Positions 23,844-34,770 are shown, counted from the stretch's first letter. The stretch: 64,000 nucleotides of DNA from Sphagnum compactum (GCA_965153455.1 OZ234496.1:6333207-6397206), one strand, 5' to 3'. Notes: a model not told the origin generated them from the sequence alone. Numbers and translations: made by a program.

Positions 23844-24525
23844 GTTTGTACATTGTAACCCCAGTTTATTGAGAGTTCTTGCAAGACATTTGCTGGTCAG
23901 CTTCACTTCTGAGATTTTATACTAGCTCCAGAAACACCTGAAGTTGTCTAAGTAGTGAATTTTATGTACATTGCTTCTCCAATGTGCAATAAGGGATTCA
24001 GAGTCAGGATTCTTTAGTTTTGAAACAAGAAGATAGAAAAGATTTGTACAAATTTCAGACTCTGTTTGTGATGATGGGCTTGTTTGGTGGCAGTGGATGG
24101 TGGGACTAAATGGGAATAAGCAATACTTCAAGTTTGATGGCAAGTCAATTCATATCCAAACATTGGAAATGTTACAAATTACTGTGATAAAAATTAAAGG
24201 CACAACCATCTACACAGTTTTGTATTCAAAAACTTTGCCACACAGTGAACTCATGGGATAATTTAAACCACTTCTTGAGTTTTCCAGAAATGTGTTGCTG
24301 AAGATGTAACCCACCCAGTAATCAAAAAATGTAACAATAAGGTGGCATAAGTGATAGGATTATTATAAGCCACAATTTGCAATTTTTGTTGGGTGGACCA
24401 ACCCTCCTAAAAGAAGCTACATATATCATCAGCCCAAGTGATAGTAGTGGTAGTTACTGGGTTCATGAAGAGTCCAAAAACGAAATAGGCAGGAATTCAT
24501 GATAATTGCAATTTTCATGACACAG

Positions 24526-25518
24526 GCAGAAATGACATTAGGTCCAGATGCTTTGGACATAGTTCCACCACATTTTCTCACGAGTGATACTGCTACATAC
24601 CTCAAAGCCCATGATGAGTATTTGGCAAGCTTGTGAGCAACAATTGTAGTTGTCTGCATGCCAAAATTGTGTACTCAAAAGGAACTTTTAAAATATCTTC
24701 CTGATGGTTCAAATTCATGTGCTAAATTGCAAGTGGCCATACTGGGAGCATGACAGCTGGTGGTTGTCATTTGGGAAACTGAAAATTAAGTAATTGAAAT
24801 CAATTGGAGCCTAAACTTGGTCAATGGGTGTTGAAATTCCTGAAAGGGAATTTTCAGAGCTGCAAATGGGTCTTGTTGGATCCTCCAAATCCAGAAACTA
24901 AGTCTTGTGAAAGGTGCCTTGGTAGAAAAGGGAAATTGCCTTAGCTGAGGCAGAACAAGCTGCTGCAGCTGCAATAAAAGAAGCTGAAGACAAAGCAGCA
25001 CAGGATTTTCAAAACCGTAAAAATAGGAGAGAAATCATAGAGCTGCCTCCACCAATGACTGGAAATGAGTCTGTTTCACTCCTGCAGGTGCAAAATGTGC
25101 TATTTTAATTCACAAGCGTATATGACTAGTAGTACAGTTGCTATTGTCCCAAGGAGAGTTCTGTTTCAAAACTGAATGATTGGTAGACCAATCTGCCATG
25201 CTGTTTTACATGTGTTGTCTTGATAATTCTAAGAGGACAAGTAGGTCCTAAGAACTTGTAGGACTAAAGAACATGTCATTTGCAGATTTGAACCTCAGAA
25301 ACATTTGCTAACAATGAATGGAAGAAGACAAAGGAAGGTCCATGATGTTGAGCCAAGCAAGAGAATTGAGATGTAATCCAAGAGGTTAGCAATTTTGCTT
25401 TGTCTCATATGGTTTTGATGGTTTGGAATGATTCATTTGGATCTTATTGATCCATGCTGCAGGCTGAGGAGAGGGGAAGACAAGACAGATTCTTGTTTGG
25501 CGACATGATCAAACAGAT
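24526..25518 (+). pseudogene. DRC11: DRC11 relic: middle exons before the IQ region
   Basis: 24526-24632 encodes MTLGPDALDIVPPHFL, matching the DRC11 segment 'L.L.PDALEIP.PRYF'; a GTGAGC donor lies just before an apparent TGA. 24926-25087 encodes an Ala/Glu/Lys helix (IALAEAEQAAAAAIKEAEDK) ending ELPPPMTGNESVSLLQ. 25463-25518 continues AEERGRQDRF..DMIKQM, the family's 'AERGRQGR' motif. Borders are CAG acceptors and GT donors. Confidence 0.75.
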
Positions 25519-25851
25519 GTAGGTCATTTCCTCTGTCAAATGTCTCAAAGAATGTTATTGTTTTGAGCATGCATGATATTCATGTCATAAATAAATTTCA
25601 TGAGTGTGTTGAGCTGTGGCCATAGTTTTTGTACAGAGCTCATTATTTTTGATTCAAAGTTTGATGACACATATAAATGGAAAATTTATCAAAGCATGGT
25701 GTGTGGGTAGTTATCATTCATGTCAAGTTGTGCAAACACACATTAAAGCATAAAGCACTCAGAGATATTTCCTAGTGTATTTGGAGGGCATCTTATATCC
25801 ATGAGTATCCCTCCTAGAAAAGAGGACGTATTTTACACCTACTCCATAAGG

Positions 25852-25891
25852 GTGGGAGGGAAATTATAAGTGAGCATAATTTCCCTCCCAC
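25852..25891. repeat. Perfect 16-bp inverted repeat, 8-nt loop
   Basis: GTGGGAGGGAAATTAT (25852-25867) is exactly inverted at 25876-25891. It lies within a DRC11 intron, in a stretch whose downstream sequence (26037-26070) resembles 40385-40420. Confidence 0.75.
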
Positions 25892-26859
25892 TCCAGAGTA
25901 GTGTAAGAACCCTCCCCCTCCTATGCCTTGTGATCTACATTTGTTTAAGTTCATGTTAATGCTCACCTCATGCTATATGATGGGTGTGAGGGACATACCC
26001 AAAATGCGGGGCTGGACTCTGCTATCGCCTCATCCAAGTGCCCTTATTTTGGGAATGCCCCTACCTTGGGGCTTTACTGTATGGTGCTTTTTTGGGTTAA
26101 TCATGCACCATGTGCTCTTTGAAGGTGCCCAAAAGCAACAGACCTCTTCTGACTTGAATTGAATCCTACACACAACAATCAAGTAGTGAAGGTGTAACTA
26201 ATGTAACTTCAGTGGGATTACAGGGCTGTAAAAGAACAAGAACTTGAGAATCAAGGACAAGGCATAAAATCTCACTCCAAAATCAGTGCTGCCCAATTTA
26301 TGCAATGCATGTATCCTCCAACTGATACCCCTATCAGCTGTACAGCATTTGGACTTGAAGTTGTTTGCTTCAGAGCTCTTCATGTTTGTCATGACAAATA
26401 CAGACCCAAAATTGTGGTTGAATGCTCTTTTAATGAAATGACAAAAACAAACAAAGGCTCAGTGACTGTTGAAATCTTCCCAGTTTAGAGATTTTTCATT
26501 TTGTGATGACAAAACTCCTGACTATCGTAGACATCCTTGCATATGCAAAGTGTATGCTACTTTTGAGTATTAATTTGAGCCACATTTGTTGGCATTGACT
26601 GTGAAATTGACAAAAGAACTCGAGATTTCATTGGGAGGCTGCTTACTGACCACATGTGTGTTGATGAGATGACTTTGATTTGTAAGAGCTTTAATTCTCA
26701 AACCTCCACCCTCAACCTGTCTACAATTCATTTACATTCAAACAAAATGTATGGAAACTCAAAATGCTTGTTTATTGTGGTGTGGGTTTAGATGACTAAG
26801 GAAATGTTGATGACCCTCAAGGCTCAAACTCTGACACCCCAATGGAATGTTCTTTACAG

Positions 26860-27031
26860 ATATGAATAATCACATTCCAAGGAACCCACAAGACCCACAA
26901 ATTGCTTTGGAAGAGAATGCTGAGAGGAGATGGGGGATCTGAGAGACAAGCAAGAAGAAACAAATGCAGTTCTGGATATCAAGAAAGAGGTGATGGATTT
27001 GGAAGCCCAAGAGATGCGCGAGATTATGCAA
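26860..27031 (+). pseudogene. DRC11: DRC11 relic: exon with 1-bp deletion
   Basis: The first half reads NPQDPQIALEENAERR, then the frame shifts by one missing base near 26925 and continues MGDLRDKQEETNAVLDIKKE, VMDLEAQEMREIMQ. The latter matches the DRC11 stretch '..AL..IKKE....EG..M.E.M'. The donor GTAATA follows. A possible further exon at 27064-27110 (IH, stop, LKLF ... TNWPDK) would carry a TGA at 27071. Confidence 0.75.
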
Positions 27032-27271
27032 GTAATAATTCCTATTCACTTCTTGCCTCACAGAATCCATTGATTGAAACTCTTCCCTGGTGTGAGTTGG
27101 ATCACCAACTGGCCAGACAAGTTATTGTTAGCCATTCCATAGTTAATTTTTCCATATATATACTGTACATGGAGAAATTATGGAATGCTTCTAATTGGGT
27201 GTCCCTCCATTAGCATGTGGCTGAATAAGAATTGAGACCTGGATACGAATTTCTACCCTCCTTTTCCAAAG

Positions 27272-28158
27272 GTAGGGGCTGGAGGAAGCAAAGACATCAT
27301 TGATCCACCCCTGGCAATGTTGAGACCTGAGGACGAGAAAAAGAAGAAAGGGGAGAAAGATAGTGGGAGGAAGAAAAAGAAAACAAAAGGGGGCATTCAC
27401 ATGCCCAAGCCTGAGGATGAAGAAGAAGGTGGTGAGTCTATACCCATGTGTACCAATGCCTTTGGGCATCATGTCAAAGCTGCCTGTGAAGCTTATCTCA
27501 ACAATTGGCATGACAAAGATGATTTTGATAATCATGAGCTTTTCATCCCTGATGTTCTTAAAAACACTTTACGTCCCTTGGTCTTTGAGCAGGTACAAAA
27601 CTCCTATAGAAGTGAATCTGTCAAGCTCTCTAAGGGACTTTAGATGCATTACTGATAACCTTACAGGAGTTGGTTAGACATATCACTTCAAAACTTCAGC
27701 CCCAAAAAAAATAAATTCAATATGCTACAAACACCTTGAAACGCATCAAAAAACACATTTCTTAGAAAATGGAGAGAGAGCTAAATGCATATGAGATCTT
27801 GGCTCCAAACTACAGACCTTGGAACTTAATTAGTTTGAAGTCCAAATTGATAGTGGAAGGTTTGCACTAGAGTAAGAAAATTCAAATTCTTAGTTGCTTT
27901 GCTTTGAGAGATCATGACAAACATGAACAGAAAGACTACCTACACTAGGTGAGCCCAGTGTTTCAAACTAAAGATTTCATATAAAATTTCTGCACAGGTG
28001 AGGTTGGATGTTGATATGGGTCTTGAGAGAATCTTGTCCGACTGAAGAACAAGCTTGCACAAGCGAAGAAAGTGGCAACCAAAATTCTCTTGAAGCAAGC
28101 CAAAAAGGAAGGCAAAGAGAAAGAACTCAAGGCAAAACTCAAAGCTGAGAAACAACAG
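27272..28158 (+). pseudogene. DRC11: DRC11 relic: Lys-rich and helical exons
   Basis: 27272-27592 encodes GGSKDIIDPPLAML, a Lys-rich linker (EDEKKKKGEKDSGRKKKKTK), AYLNNWHDKDDFDNHE and LKNTLRPLVFEQ; this matches DRC11 '...W..RDE.DN...' and 'LRP.VFE'. 27998-28158 continues VRLDVDMGLERILSD, then a 1-bp deletion near 28042, then LKNKLAQAKKVATKILLKQA, a coiled region. Both exons have good splice borders. Confidence 0.82.
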
Positions 28159-28453
28159 GTTTGAACATTTGTCACCACCCTACTACCCATTTGAGAATTA
28201 TTGTATTTCACACATTTTCACAAGGTACAACACTATTGCACCTCATTCATCATGAGGCAGAGGAAAACGCAAAACTGATTGATCAGACAGGGCCAGATCA
28301 CAGTCTCATGAGTACAATCACCTGATACAGGTGGAAGGTTTAGTCTGATGGCTTGGGTACGTAATCCTTAAAGTTGCTGTCTCAAGAGCCGCAATAGTGC
28401 TCTTATCTGCAGGCGTACATCAGTGTACAGTTGCAGCCAGGATCCTGCATCCA

Positions 28454-29104
28454 TTACTTGTGCAGCTGATGATCATGCTCATTTGGAGATATGCTGTTCC
28501 CCTTCTTTGACAGATGCTGCAAGGGACTCTCTTGTGCATACTTCTGAGCCTTCTTCTTCCAAGTCCATTCTGGGCTGCCATCTAGCTCAGCCTGGGGTGT
28601 CTGACCATCCACCACCTTCATCCTCTTGTCAATTAGCACCACAGCTGGGGACTCATCCAGAAATTCTTTATACATAATCACAAATGCTAGCCCTGCAGTT
28701 AAACTTGCCATACTGGCTATGGGCCAGAGTGGTAACTCCCATGGCTCCAGCAAAGGAATTATCTGAACTCCTGTGTCAGGCTCCTGATGCATCATTTTCA
28801 AGGGCTCATCAGGTACGCTGGTTCCATCATTGCTGGCCACAGTGTCTAATGATTGCTCTACCACTTCACCATTTGACTTTGTTGTCATACCTGGACAACT
28901 GCTTTTGGGATCATGATGATGTCTCTCAGCTACCACTTCACCATTTGATTTCTTCAAGTCTGCACTACTACCATCAGGTTTGGGATGATGATCATGTCTC
29001 TCAGCTGGCCCATAGTTTATACTAGTTGCTCTCCTCTGGAACTGTACCACTGCCCTTGTCAGGATTGTTCTCACACTGTTTGTCCATGTCACTTTCATCC
29101 TCAT
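28454..29104 (-). CDS. Unidentified 216-residue ORF antisense within a DRC11 intron
   Basis: I do not recognise this protein. It lies between DRC11 exons 27998-28158 and 30060-30332, on the opposite strand. It contains an internal repeat of about 25 residues (AERHDHHPKPDGSSADLKKS and AERHHHDPKSS..., each ending SNGEVV) and one hydrophobic stretch, WPIASMASLTAGLAFVIMY, that could span a membrane, followed by a charged tail. An open stretch upstream on the same strand (29323-29126) might be an earlier exon. The length is unusual for chance in this AT-rich region, and the sequence is more GC-rich than its surroundings. It could be a real nested gene, an exon of one, or a remnant. Confidence 0.35.
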   Translation of the reverse strand: MRMKVTWTNSVRTILTRAVVQFQRRATSINYGPAERHDHHPKPDGSSADLKKSNGEVVAERHHHDPKSSCPGMTTKSNGEVVEQSLDTVASNDGTSVPDEPLKMMHQEPDTGVQIIPLLEPWELPLWPIASMASLTAGLAFVIMYKEFLDESPAVVLIDKRMKVVDGQTPQAELDGSPEWTWKKKAQKYAQESPLQHLSKKGNSISPNEHDHQLHK

Positions 29105-29442
29105 AGTAGAATACGAGACCCCAGATCAGATCTCATGTGTTCGTGGAGCTTCAAACAGTTCTGATGTAACATCCCAAAGTCTCTGTATCTGAATTCCCTG
29201 TTCTGGGACAGGCTCCTGATTCCAATTAGCTTCCTCTTTCTCCTCTCCTGACCAAGAAAGATTTGAGCTCTCCTTAAACCTTGTGGGACTCTTCTTTTGC
29301 TGCCTTCCTCTTCCACAAAACACAGATTGAAGGAAAGATGGTTACAAGTCCTTTCATGATCAGGATGATGGGTCTCTCTGAAGACAACCTGGATGGAGCT
29401 GTAATATTCCCACTAATCTGCAGGCTTGCTGTTCTGATCCTA

Positions 29443-29660
29443 GGATTTGTGGATTGTGTGAAAATTGTTGGTTTTGTGGCAGCAGAACGACACCACCACC
29501 ACCTAGTCCTTCTCCAATTCCTTGCACAAAATACACTTTGACTGGACAAAGGATTTGTAGATCAATGTGTGAAAATTCATGTTGGGTTTTGTGCACAACA
29601 AACAAACAATACCCACCTTCTCCAATTCCTTGCACCCAGTACACTTGACTGGACAAGGGA
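29443..29660 (+). repeat. Imperfect tandem duplication of about 108 bp
   Basis: Both copies start GGATTTGT, contain TGTGTGAAAATT and CCTTCTCCAATTCCTTGCAC, and end TGACTGGACAA. The first spans about 29443-29550, the second about 29551-29660. It lies in a DRC11 intron. Confidence 0.75.
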
Positions 29661-30059
29661 GCTTTGTAAAATTAGAAGGTTGCTATATTGAAGCTTGAGA
29701 TTGAAGCTTGCCAAAGTAGAACTAGATTAGTGTAAAATCATTCTTTTTATGTGTAGCACTGAAATTGAGGAATGTTCTAACCTCCAAACCCTTTTTATGT
29801 ATAGACCAATATATAGTTTCTTCTCTAAATCTATATATGTTTTTGCCCCCATTCTAGAGATGTTAAATTCAACAACACTTACCCAGGTGCACTAGGAGAC
29901 AAAAGACTCATCATGCAACGTTGTTTATACAAAGTTCCTCAAAATGCTGGACCACTAGGAGATTTGAGATTCTGGGTGTTGTACAAAAGAAGAATCTGAT
30001 GAGTAACTTTATGAAATAGTACTTGAATTCTCAGAAATGGGCATGTGTTTCTTGTACAG

Positions 30060-30332
30060 GAGAAAAAAGACAAGGTGGCAAGAGCAAAGGAAAAGAAGGA
30101 GGCTGAAGCAAAAGCTCCACCACCTCCTCCAGACTAGACAAAGAAAAAACCCAAGCGCAAGGACTTGTCAGAGAAACGATTCATGGAGTCTATATACATT
30201 GAGCTTGTGAAAGAAGGCATAATACAAGTTTGTCATGCACATACCTTTGATGAGTTTATCACCCAAGAACAATTGTGTGGCACAAATTTTGACCCCATTC
30301 AGCTTTGGGAGATGGATAACAGTATGGCTCAG
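30060..30332 (+). pseudogene. DRC11: DRC11 relic: pre-AAA exon with in-frame TAG
   Basis: A 91-codon exon in phase at both ends. It begins with a Lys-rich linker, has APPPPPD followed by TAG (30135-30137), and then a well-preserved block: LSEKRFMESIYIELVKEGII, DEFI, GTNFDPIQLWEMDNSMAQ. In the family this is 'L..R...SLY.EL...GII...', 'GT....' and 'I.PMPS....' just before the AAA module. Confidence 0.85.
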
Positions 30333-31185
30333 GTTAGAACTTAGAACCAGTGTTGGTCTGGTATATTTTGTAACAGTCTGTTCCAGTGTTGGGTGGTTCT
30401 TTGATTTTTCAAAGAACTGCCAGTTCCAGGTATTTGAGAAAAAATCAGAAACAAAGAACCAGCCTGTTCTGGTTATTTGAAAACAGCAGAATCCAAAGAA
30501 CTGCCGGTTCCAGGTATTTTAAAACCCTCAAAGGACAGCCACTTTTCATGAATGAGCCGCCAATTCATTGTTGGTTCTTTGACATTATTTTTTACCGGGG
30601 CAAGTACTCTATTTTCCAAGTCAGTGCTGGGGGGAGTATTCCAAATTTTGGCCTTGCTGGTTATATGCCTTTATATGTGGTATGACCTCTAGCAGAGGTT
30701 TGGTCCAGAATCAAAAAACTGCCAAACACTTCTGGTCCTGGTATATGGGTGTCTGCAAAAATGAAATACCAGGAGGAAACTGGTACCTATCAGAGAACTC
30801 CTGCAAATTACACACCAGTCTGAATTTGGTTATAAGAGCCATTTCAGACAACCATATGGTCATGAAAAGAACCAGCCTTATTGGTTGTGTCTTAAAATTT
30901 GGTTGTCAAATTTCATTTTCATAATCTGCTAATCAATTTCTCAGTCAAAATCAGAGTCATGTTGCTTCCCAATTAAGTCAGCTATTTGGGCCACCTTACC
31001 CCTTTCCTTTCTTTCATAGAATCAAAGATATTGTTCTGAAGGTTTTTTATATGTGCATACATATAACAAGAAGAGAAACACAAAAAAGAGAAACTAAAGA
31101 TCAATAACATAGAAGTTAAAAAGAAGCTTGTTGCAGAATTAATGTAAACCACCCATGAAACCCACCCTTGACTGACCTTTGGCAG

Positions 31186-31305
31186 GCAAATAGGTTAGTG
31201 ATTGAATATGGGGTGTTGCCATTGGCCTCAGTGCTAGTGAATGAGAATGCAATTGTGAAGTCGTTTCTCTTATTTGGAGGGCCTCAGAGAGGCAAAACCC
31301 TTTTG
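31186..31305 (+). pseudogene. DRC11: DRC11 relic: Walker A exon
   Basis: A 40-codon exon, intact in itself: RLVIEYGVLPLAS, then AIVKSFLLFGGPQRGKTLL. GGPQRGKT is a complete Walker A (GxxxxGKT). The family has 'LI.LYGILPLGS....KAPLVKS.LL.GP.G.GK..L' here. Borders are CAG at 31185 and GTGAGT from 31306. Confidence 0.88.
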
Positions 31306-31410
31306 GTGAGTACCTACAATTCATCTTCCAAATCTCATTATCATAGTTTTGTTAGTAGAACGAACTACAAAGAAATTCTCTATCATGTCAAGTTCTGTAC
31401 AATATTGTAC

Positions 31411-31430
31411 ATGTGTGTGTGTGTGTGCGC
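31411..31430 (+). repeat. (GT)n microsatellite
   Basis: ATGTGTGTGTGTGTGTGCGC, in the intron after the Walker A exon of the DRC11 relic. Confidence 0.85.
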
Positions 31431-31684
31431 GTTGGCTGAAGAAACTGAATGTGCCCCATATCCATATCATGAGACTAGATCTTCTACAGCATAGATGAGC
31501 AATACCAACTATTTGATGAATTTTCAAATGTCTCTAAACAACATTTTAGTATTATTTTGTGTTAGAATGGAGGTGTCCTCATAGGGAAGCAGACTAAACT
31601 CTAGTCCTCATTTATGTTTGGTGATTGGCTGGATGGACACATTGAATTGATCACTAAGATTTTAAATTCAATGATCATTTGCAG

Positions 31685-31855
31685 GCTCATGCAGTTTGTA
31701 GGGCAGTGGGCAGAACATTTATAAACTTGTCAGCAAGTGTAATGGATGGAAAATACACAGGAGCCAAACCACTAGCCATTTTGTTAACACGTGTTTCAAG
31801 ATCGGCAAGATCATGGCACCTTCTGTAATTTATGTTGGACATGTCGAACAATTCG
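31685..31855 (+). pseudogene. DRC11: DRC11 relic: Walker B region exon, frameshifted
   Basis: It reads AHAVCRAVGRTFINLSASVM then DGKYTGAKPLAILLTRV, after which one base is missing (near 31795) and the frame continues KIGKIMAPSVIYVGHVEQF. The family has 'HA.C...GA..F.LS......KY.GK..L.ML...VFKVA....PSVI.I.D.EK.F'. The acidic residue expected after the hydrophobic Walker B strand is His here. The 3' border is uncertain because a consensus GT is missing right after VEQ. Confidence 0.85.
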
Positions 31856-32066
31856 GTTCTTTCAACCCTCAAAATTGCAAGCTAGCTTTCAATAAGCATT
31901 CTTTAATAGCAAGATTTCATCAGCACTAGAATGGGGTATTTCAGAACCACCAACCAATGACGCCCAAAGTTGAAGTTGATCAAGTGAGTGAGCAGATGAG
32001 GAAAGATGAGAGAGCACCCAGCTGTTGCCATCTCTCTACAGTTGCTGTGTTTTCTTGGCCCTCCAG

Positions 32067-32210
32067 GTGTTTGTGACGGACAAGAAGGTGATCAAGTTAT
32101 ATGGCCTCAAAGATAAACCAAACCGTATCAAGAAGCTTTTAGTGAAGGAAATCAGTGCAGTTTTACCGGGTGACCATGTGCTTTTCTTAGGCACCACTAG
32201 TAATCCTCAG
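32067..32210 (+). pseudogene. DRC11: DRC11 relic: sensor-region exon
   Basis: A 48-codon open exon: VFVTDKKVIKLYGLKD, NRIKKLLVKEISAVLPGDHV, LFLGTTSNPQ. It corresponds to DRC11 'FYKKVPK.....RLKKDLPK.LK.L.PEDRVL.VGT..RP'. Borders are CAG at 32066 and GTATAT from 32211. A 51-bp exon-like piece at 32506-32556 may follow; beyond it the rest of the AAA domain was not found. Confidence 0.85.
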
Positions 32211-32556
32211 GTATATATTGTTGTCCCATTATTTAGATCAACAAAACTCCTAGAAATAAATAAAAGAAATTAATAAATTTTGCTACACTGCACTTTACAT
32301 CAGATGCTCCTTTTATTCCACGAACAAATTTTGTAACTTTCATGTCTTCTTTTAGCCAAATTTGGCTAAATCTTCCTGTGCTTTATGGGCACTTTAGCTA
32401 CAGTAAAACACTGACAAAAGATCACTGCTTCACTAGGAAATTTCTCCTGTTGCTTTACCTTAATATTAAACTTTCCCTCATTTCATCACATGGATTGTTC
32501 TGCAGCATTTTGCAAAGGGTCCAAAACCTGTGCAAGAAAACCTTGATGATCAGAAA

Positions 32557-34377
32557 GTAGGAGCAAAGAAGGTGCCCAATGCCAAAAAAAAGAAACAAAT
32601 TTTTGTAATCATTTGGATATTTATTGGATTAGGTCTGTATAGAAGTTTTGTAGAAGTTTGTTTCCCAAGGTTGCAAAGTAGAGATGTTTGGTCAATAAAA
32701 GAAATAAAGTTGGCTTCTGGATTAGAAAAAAAAATCATTCAATTGGAATGACATATTTATAGATAATTGATCAACCAGCCACCCCTAACTGGCTACGCCC
32801 AGTTTTTGAGCCGTTAAGCTAGTGGATTTATTCAAGGAGCCTTTCAACATTTCCTTCTCAAGCTGTATCTAGATTCTACAGGTGCTCGCAGATTTGTGCA
32901 AGGAGCTTTCCAACAATTATATCTCAAGCTATATATAGAGGTGCTTGTGGTGACTCTATAGTTAAGCTACTAAGTCTTTTGGAGGTAGCTAGTTTGGGTT
33001 AGGGTTTGTCCCAAGTTTTTAAATTTAGAGTTAGGGTGGGTGGATGCAATCCAGATTAAATGGGAAACTATGACTTGAAAATAAAGCTTGAATTGAATTA
33101 TGGGGTTGTTTTCTGTCAAATTTAGCATCTCTTAGTGCAGTCATCTAGTTTGAGCTTTTGCATAAAATGTCAAAGTAGATTTATGTTTGATTTACATCAA
33201 TCAGTATCCTAATCTTAGTGGGGAATGTTGGGCACTCTGGACAGATGTTGGGAAACACATTAAAACAGTGGAGAACAAGGTCCCCAAGCTTTTGTTGGCT
33301 GCTAATGAAAAATTGGAAGTGTTTGGATTTGAAAATAATATTTTGGCATCCTTGACAATCCTCTGACATTCCTAACAAGAATAAGAATACCATTGTAGTA
33401 GCAAGAACACCAAAAAAAGCATTGAGCATTTACACATTTTGAAATTTCTCATTTTGGTAACCTTGAATGTAAATCAAAGTGAATTGAGACTCAGATGTTA
33501 CATTATAGTTGTACAACATGAATTTTGGAAAGAGAAATACCACTAGCAGCTTCTTTGTTGGAAGGGGAGCTGGGTGGAACATGCAAGTTACAAGCAAAAT
33601 ACTAGAGCTTTTTTGGTTAGGTTTGTGGAAACGTCTTCTTTATGCAAAGATGTAACTCTGATGGACTCCAAAATCAGTTACAAGAATGCTAGAATTAACT
33701 GACTTACTGTGTGGCGTTGCTTGTGTGCAAGACTGTTACTAATAGTAGAATGAACCCAAGGGAAAATTATATTGTGGATCAATTTGTTTTTCTAGGATTA
33801 AGACACTATATAGTGTGGGATTGCATATGGATGAAATTGAATAACATATTTCAAACTAACATTGTATTGCACATAAGGAGCTTGCAATGAGGATGATTAC
33901 ATTCCAATCTCCTTAGGTTTTTGGTTGAGAAATTTATCATATACCTTATAACCCCATGGATATTGACATGTCCTTGAAGCAGTTGGAAAAATCATTAGGA
34001 AAATTCACATATTTTCAAGTGAAAGTATGGCTCAAAATCAACAATCCTGCTTCCAAGGTTACCATTCAAGATGATAGGTGGATCCATGTTGCCATCTAGT
34101 TAAATCAGTCATTGCTGAGAAAATCAGTTGCCACCTGGGTCCTATTGAAACATCACAGAAAGCCTCACTGGAATGAAAATTACCTAATTTACATAAGTGA
34201 TTTTGGCACCAAACTGTGTATTGTCATTCTAGCTACTGTATTGGAAGCGATGGTACTAACAAGGTGACCTTGACTAAGGCTATGATTGCATCGCAGGATC
34301 AAGATCCAAACTTGGTGTGCAAATTTTCCCATTAAGAAAACCCAGAAGGTGAACTTAGGTAAATATGCAAAATGCAG
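32557..34377. other. No gene recognised between the DRC11 relic and the BURP gene
   Basis: The C-terminal AAA exons of DRC11 would be expected in the first part of this stretch, but no convincing piece was found on the plus strand. No other domain is visible. Confidence 0.4.
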
Positions 34378-34568
34378 TTTTGGTGGGTGTCCAAACAGAA
34401 ATAAACTTATAATTTCTGTAACTTGGGTGGCTTTCCTATATCCATGTTTCTGCGGATTTCGGGTAATATACAAATAGATTAATTTAAGACATTTTTGGTG
34501 GGTGCCCAAACAGAAATAAACTAACAATTTCTGTAACTTGGGTGGCTTTCCTATATCCATGTTTATGC
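34378..34568 (+). repeat. 75-bp direct duplication, 115 bp apart
   Basis: 34378-34453 and 34493-34568 are almost identical (TTTTGGTGGGTG, CAAACAGAAATAAACT, TTTCTGTAACTTGGGTGGC, TATATCCATGTTT). The low divergence indicates a recent duplication. It lies about 250 bp upstream of the BURP gene start. Confidence 0.85.
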
Positions 34569-34770
34569 AGCTGTTGGGTCTCAACTGCCCTCAGGAAAGG
34601 GTAAATATTTCAACTAACCTTTTCGTACCTAGACTATGCATTCTATTGTCTGTTCTGGACAAGTATATTTTTTAAATGGACAGGCAAGCAATTGGAGATG
34701 CTCATAACTTGACAATGTCTCAAAAAGAAAACAAAAAAAAGTAAATACAATATTGAATGATGCAAATATG

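Larger units (their letters stand above)
23352..32556 (+). pseudogene. DRC11: Nexin-dynein regulatory complex subunit DRC11 (IQCA1-like), intron-containing pseudogene
   Basis: DRC11 is an IQ- and AAA-domain subunit of the nexin-dynein regulatory complex, which links outer doublets in motile axonemes; in plants that means the sperm flagellum. Recognised exons in protein order: 23352-23446, 23770-23843, 24526-24632, 24926-25087, 25463-25518, 26860-27031, 27272-27592, 27998-28158, 30060-30332, 31186-31305, 31685-~31855, 32067-32210 and doubtfully 32506-32556. Most have clean AG/GT borders. Damage: apparent 1-bp deletions near 26925, 28042 and 31795; TAG at 30135; a probable TGA at 27071 in a weak exon; no recognisable IQ-motif exon; and the AAA C-terminus after the sensor region is missing. 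Retained introns exclude a processed copy. It could be a unitary relic or a dead duplicate; sequencing error cannot explain the pattern easily because the NFD4-like and TNP2 frames are clean. Confidence 0.85.

Noticed and set aside
24290-24340. Missing DRC11 exon (after LEECYDQ) beginning at the CAG at 24291
   Set aside because: The translation KCVAEDVTHP does not convincingly match the expected VHPQKR segment.
30340-30900. hAT-type MITE suggested by CAGTGTTGG and repeated GGTTCT/AGAACC words
   Set aside because: No matching inverted terminus or target duplication could be found, so only local repeats are supported.
23352-32556. DRC11 as an intact expressed gene
   Set aside because: A TAG within a well-matched exon and three frameshifts cannot be avoided with the visible splice sites.
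23194-32751. The many 60-110-residue open frames in this region as separate small genes
   Set aside because: Those on the plus strand that matter are parts of DRC11 exons, often in a frame other than the longest one; the rest have no motif and fit chance openings.
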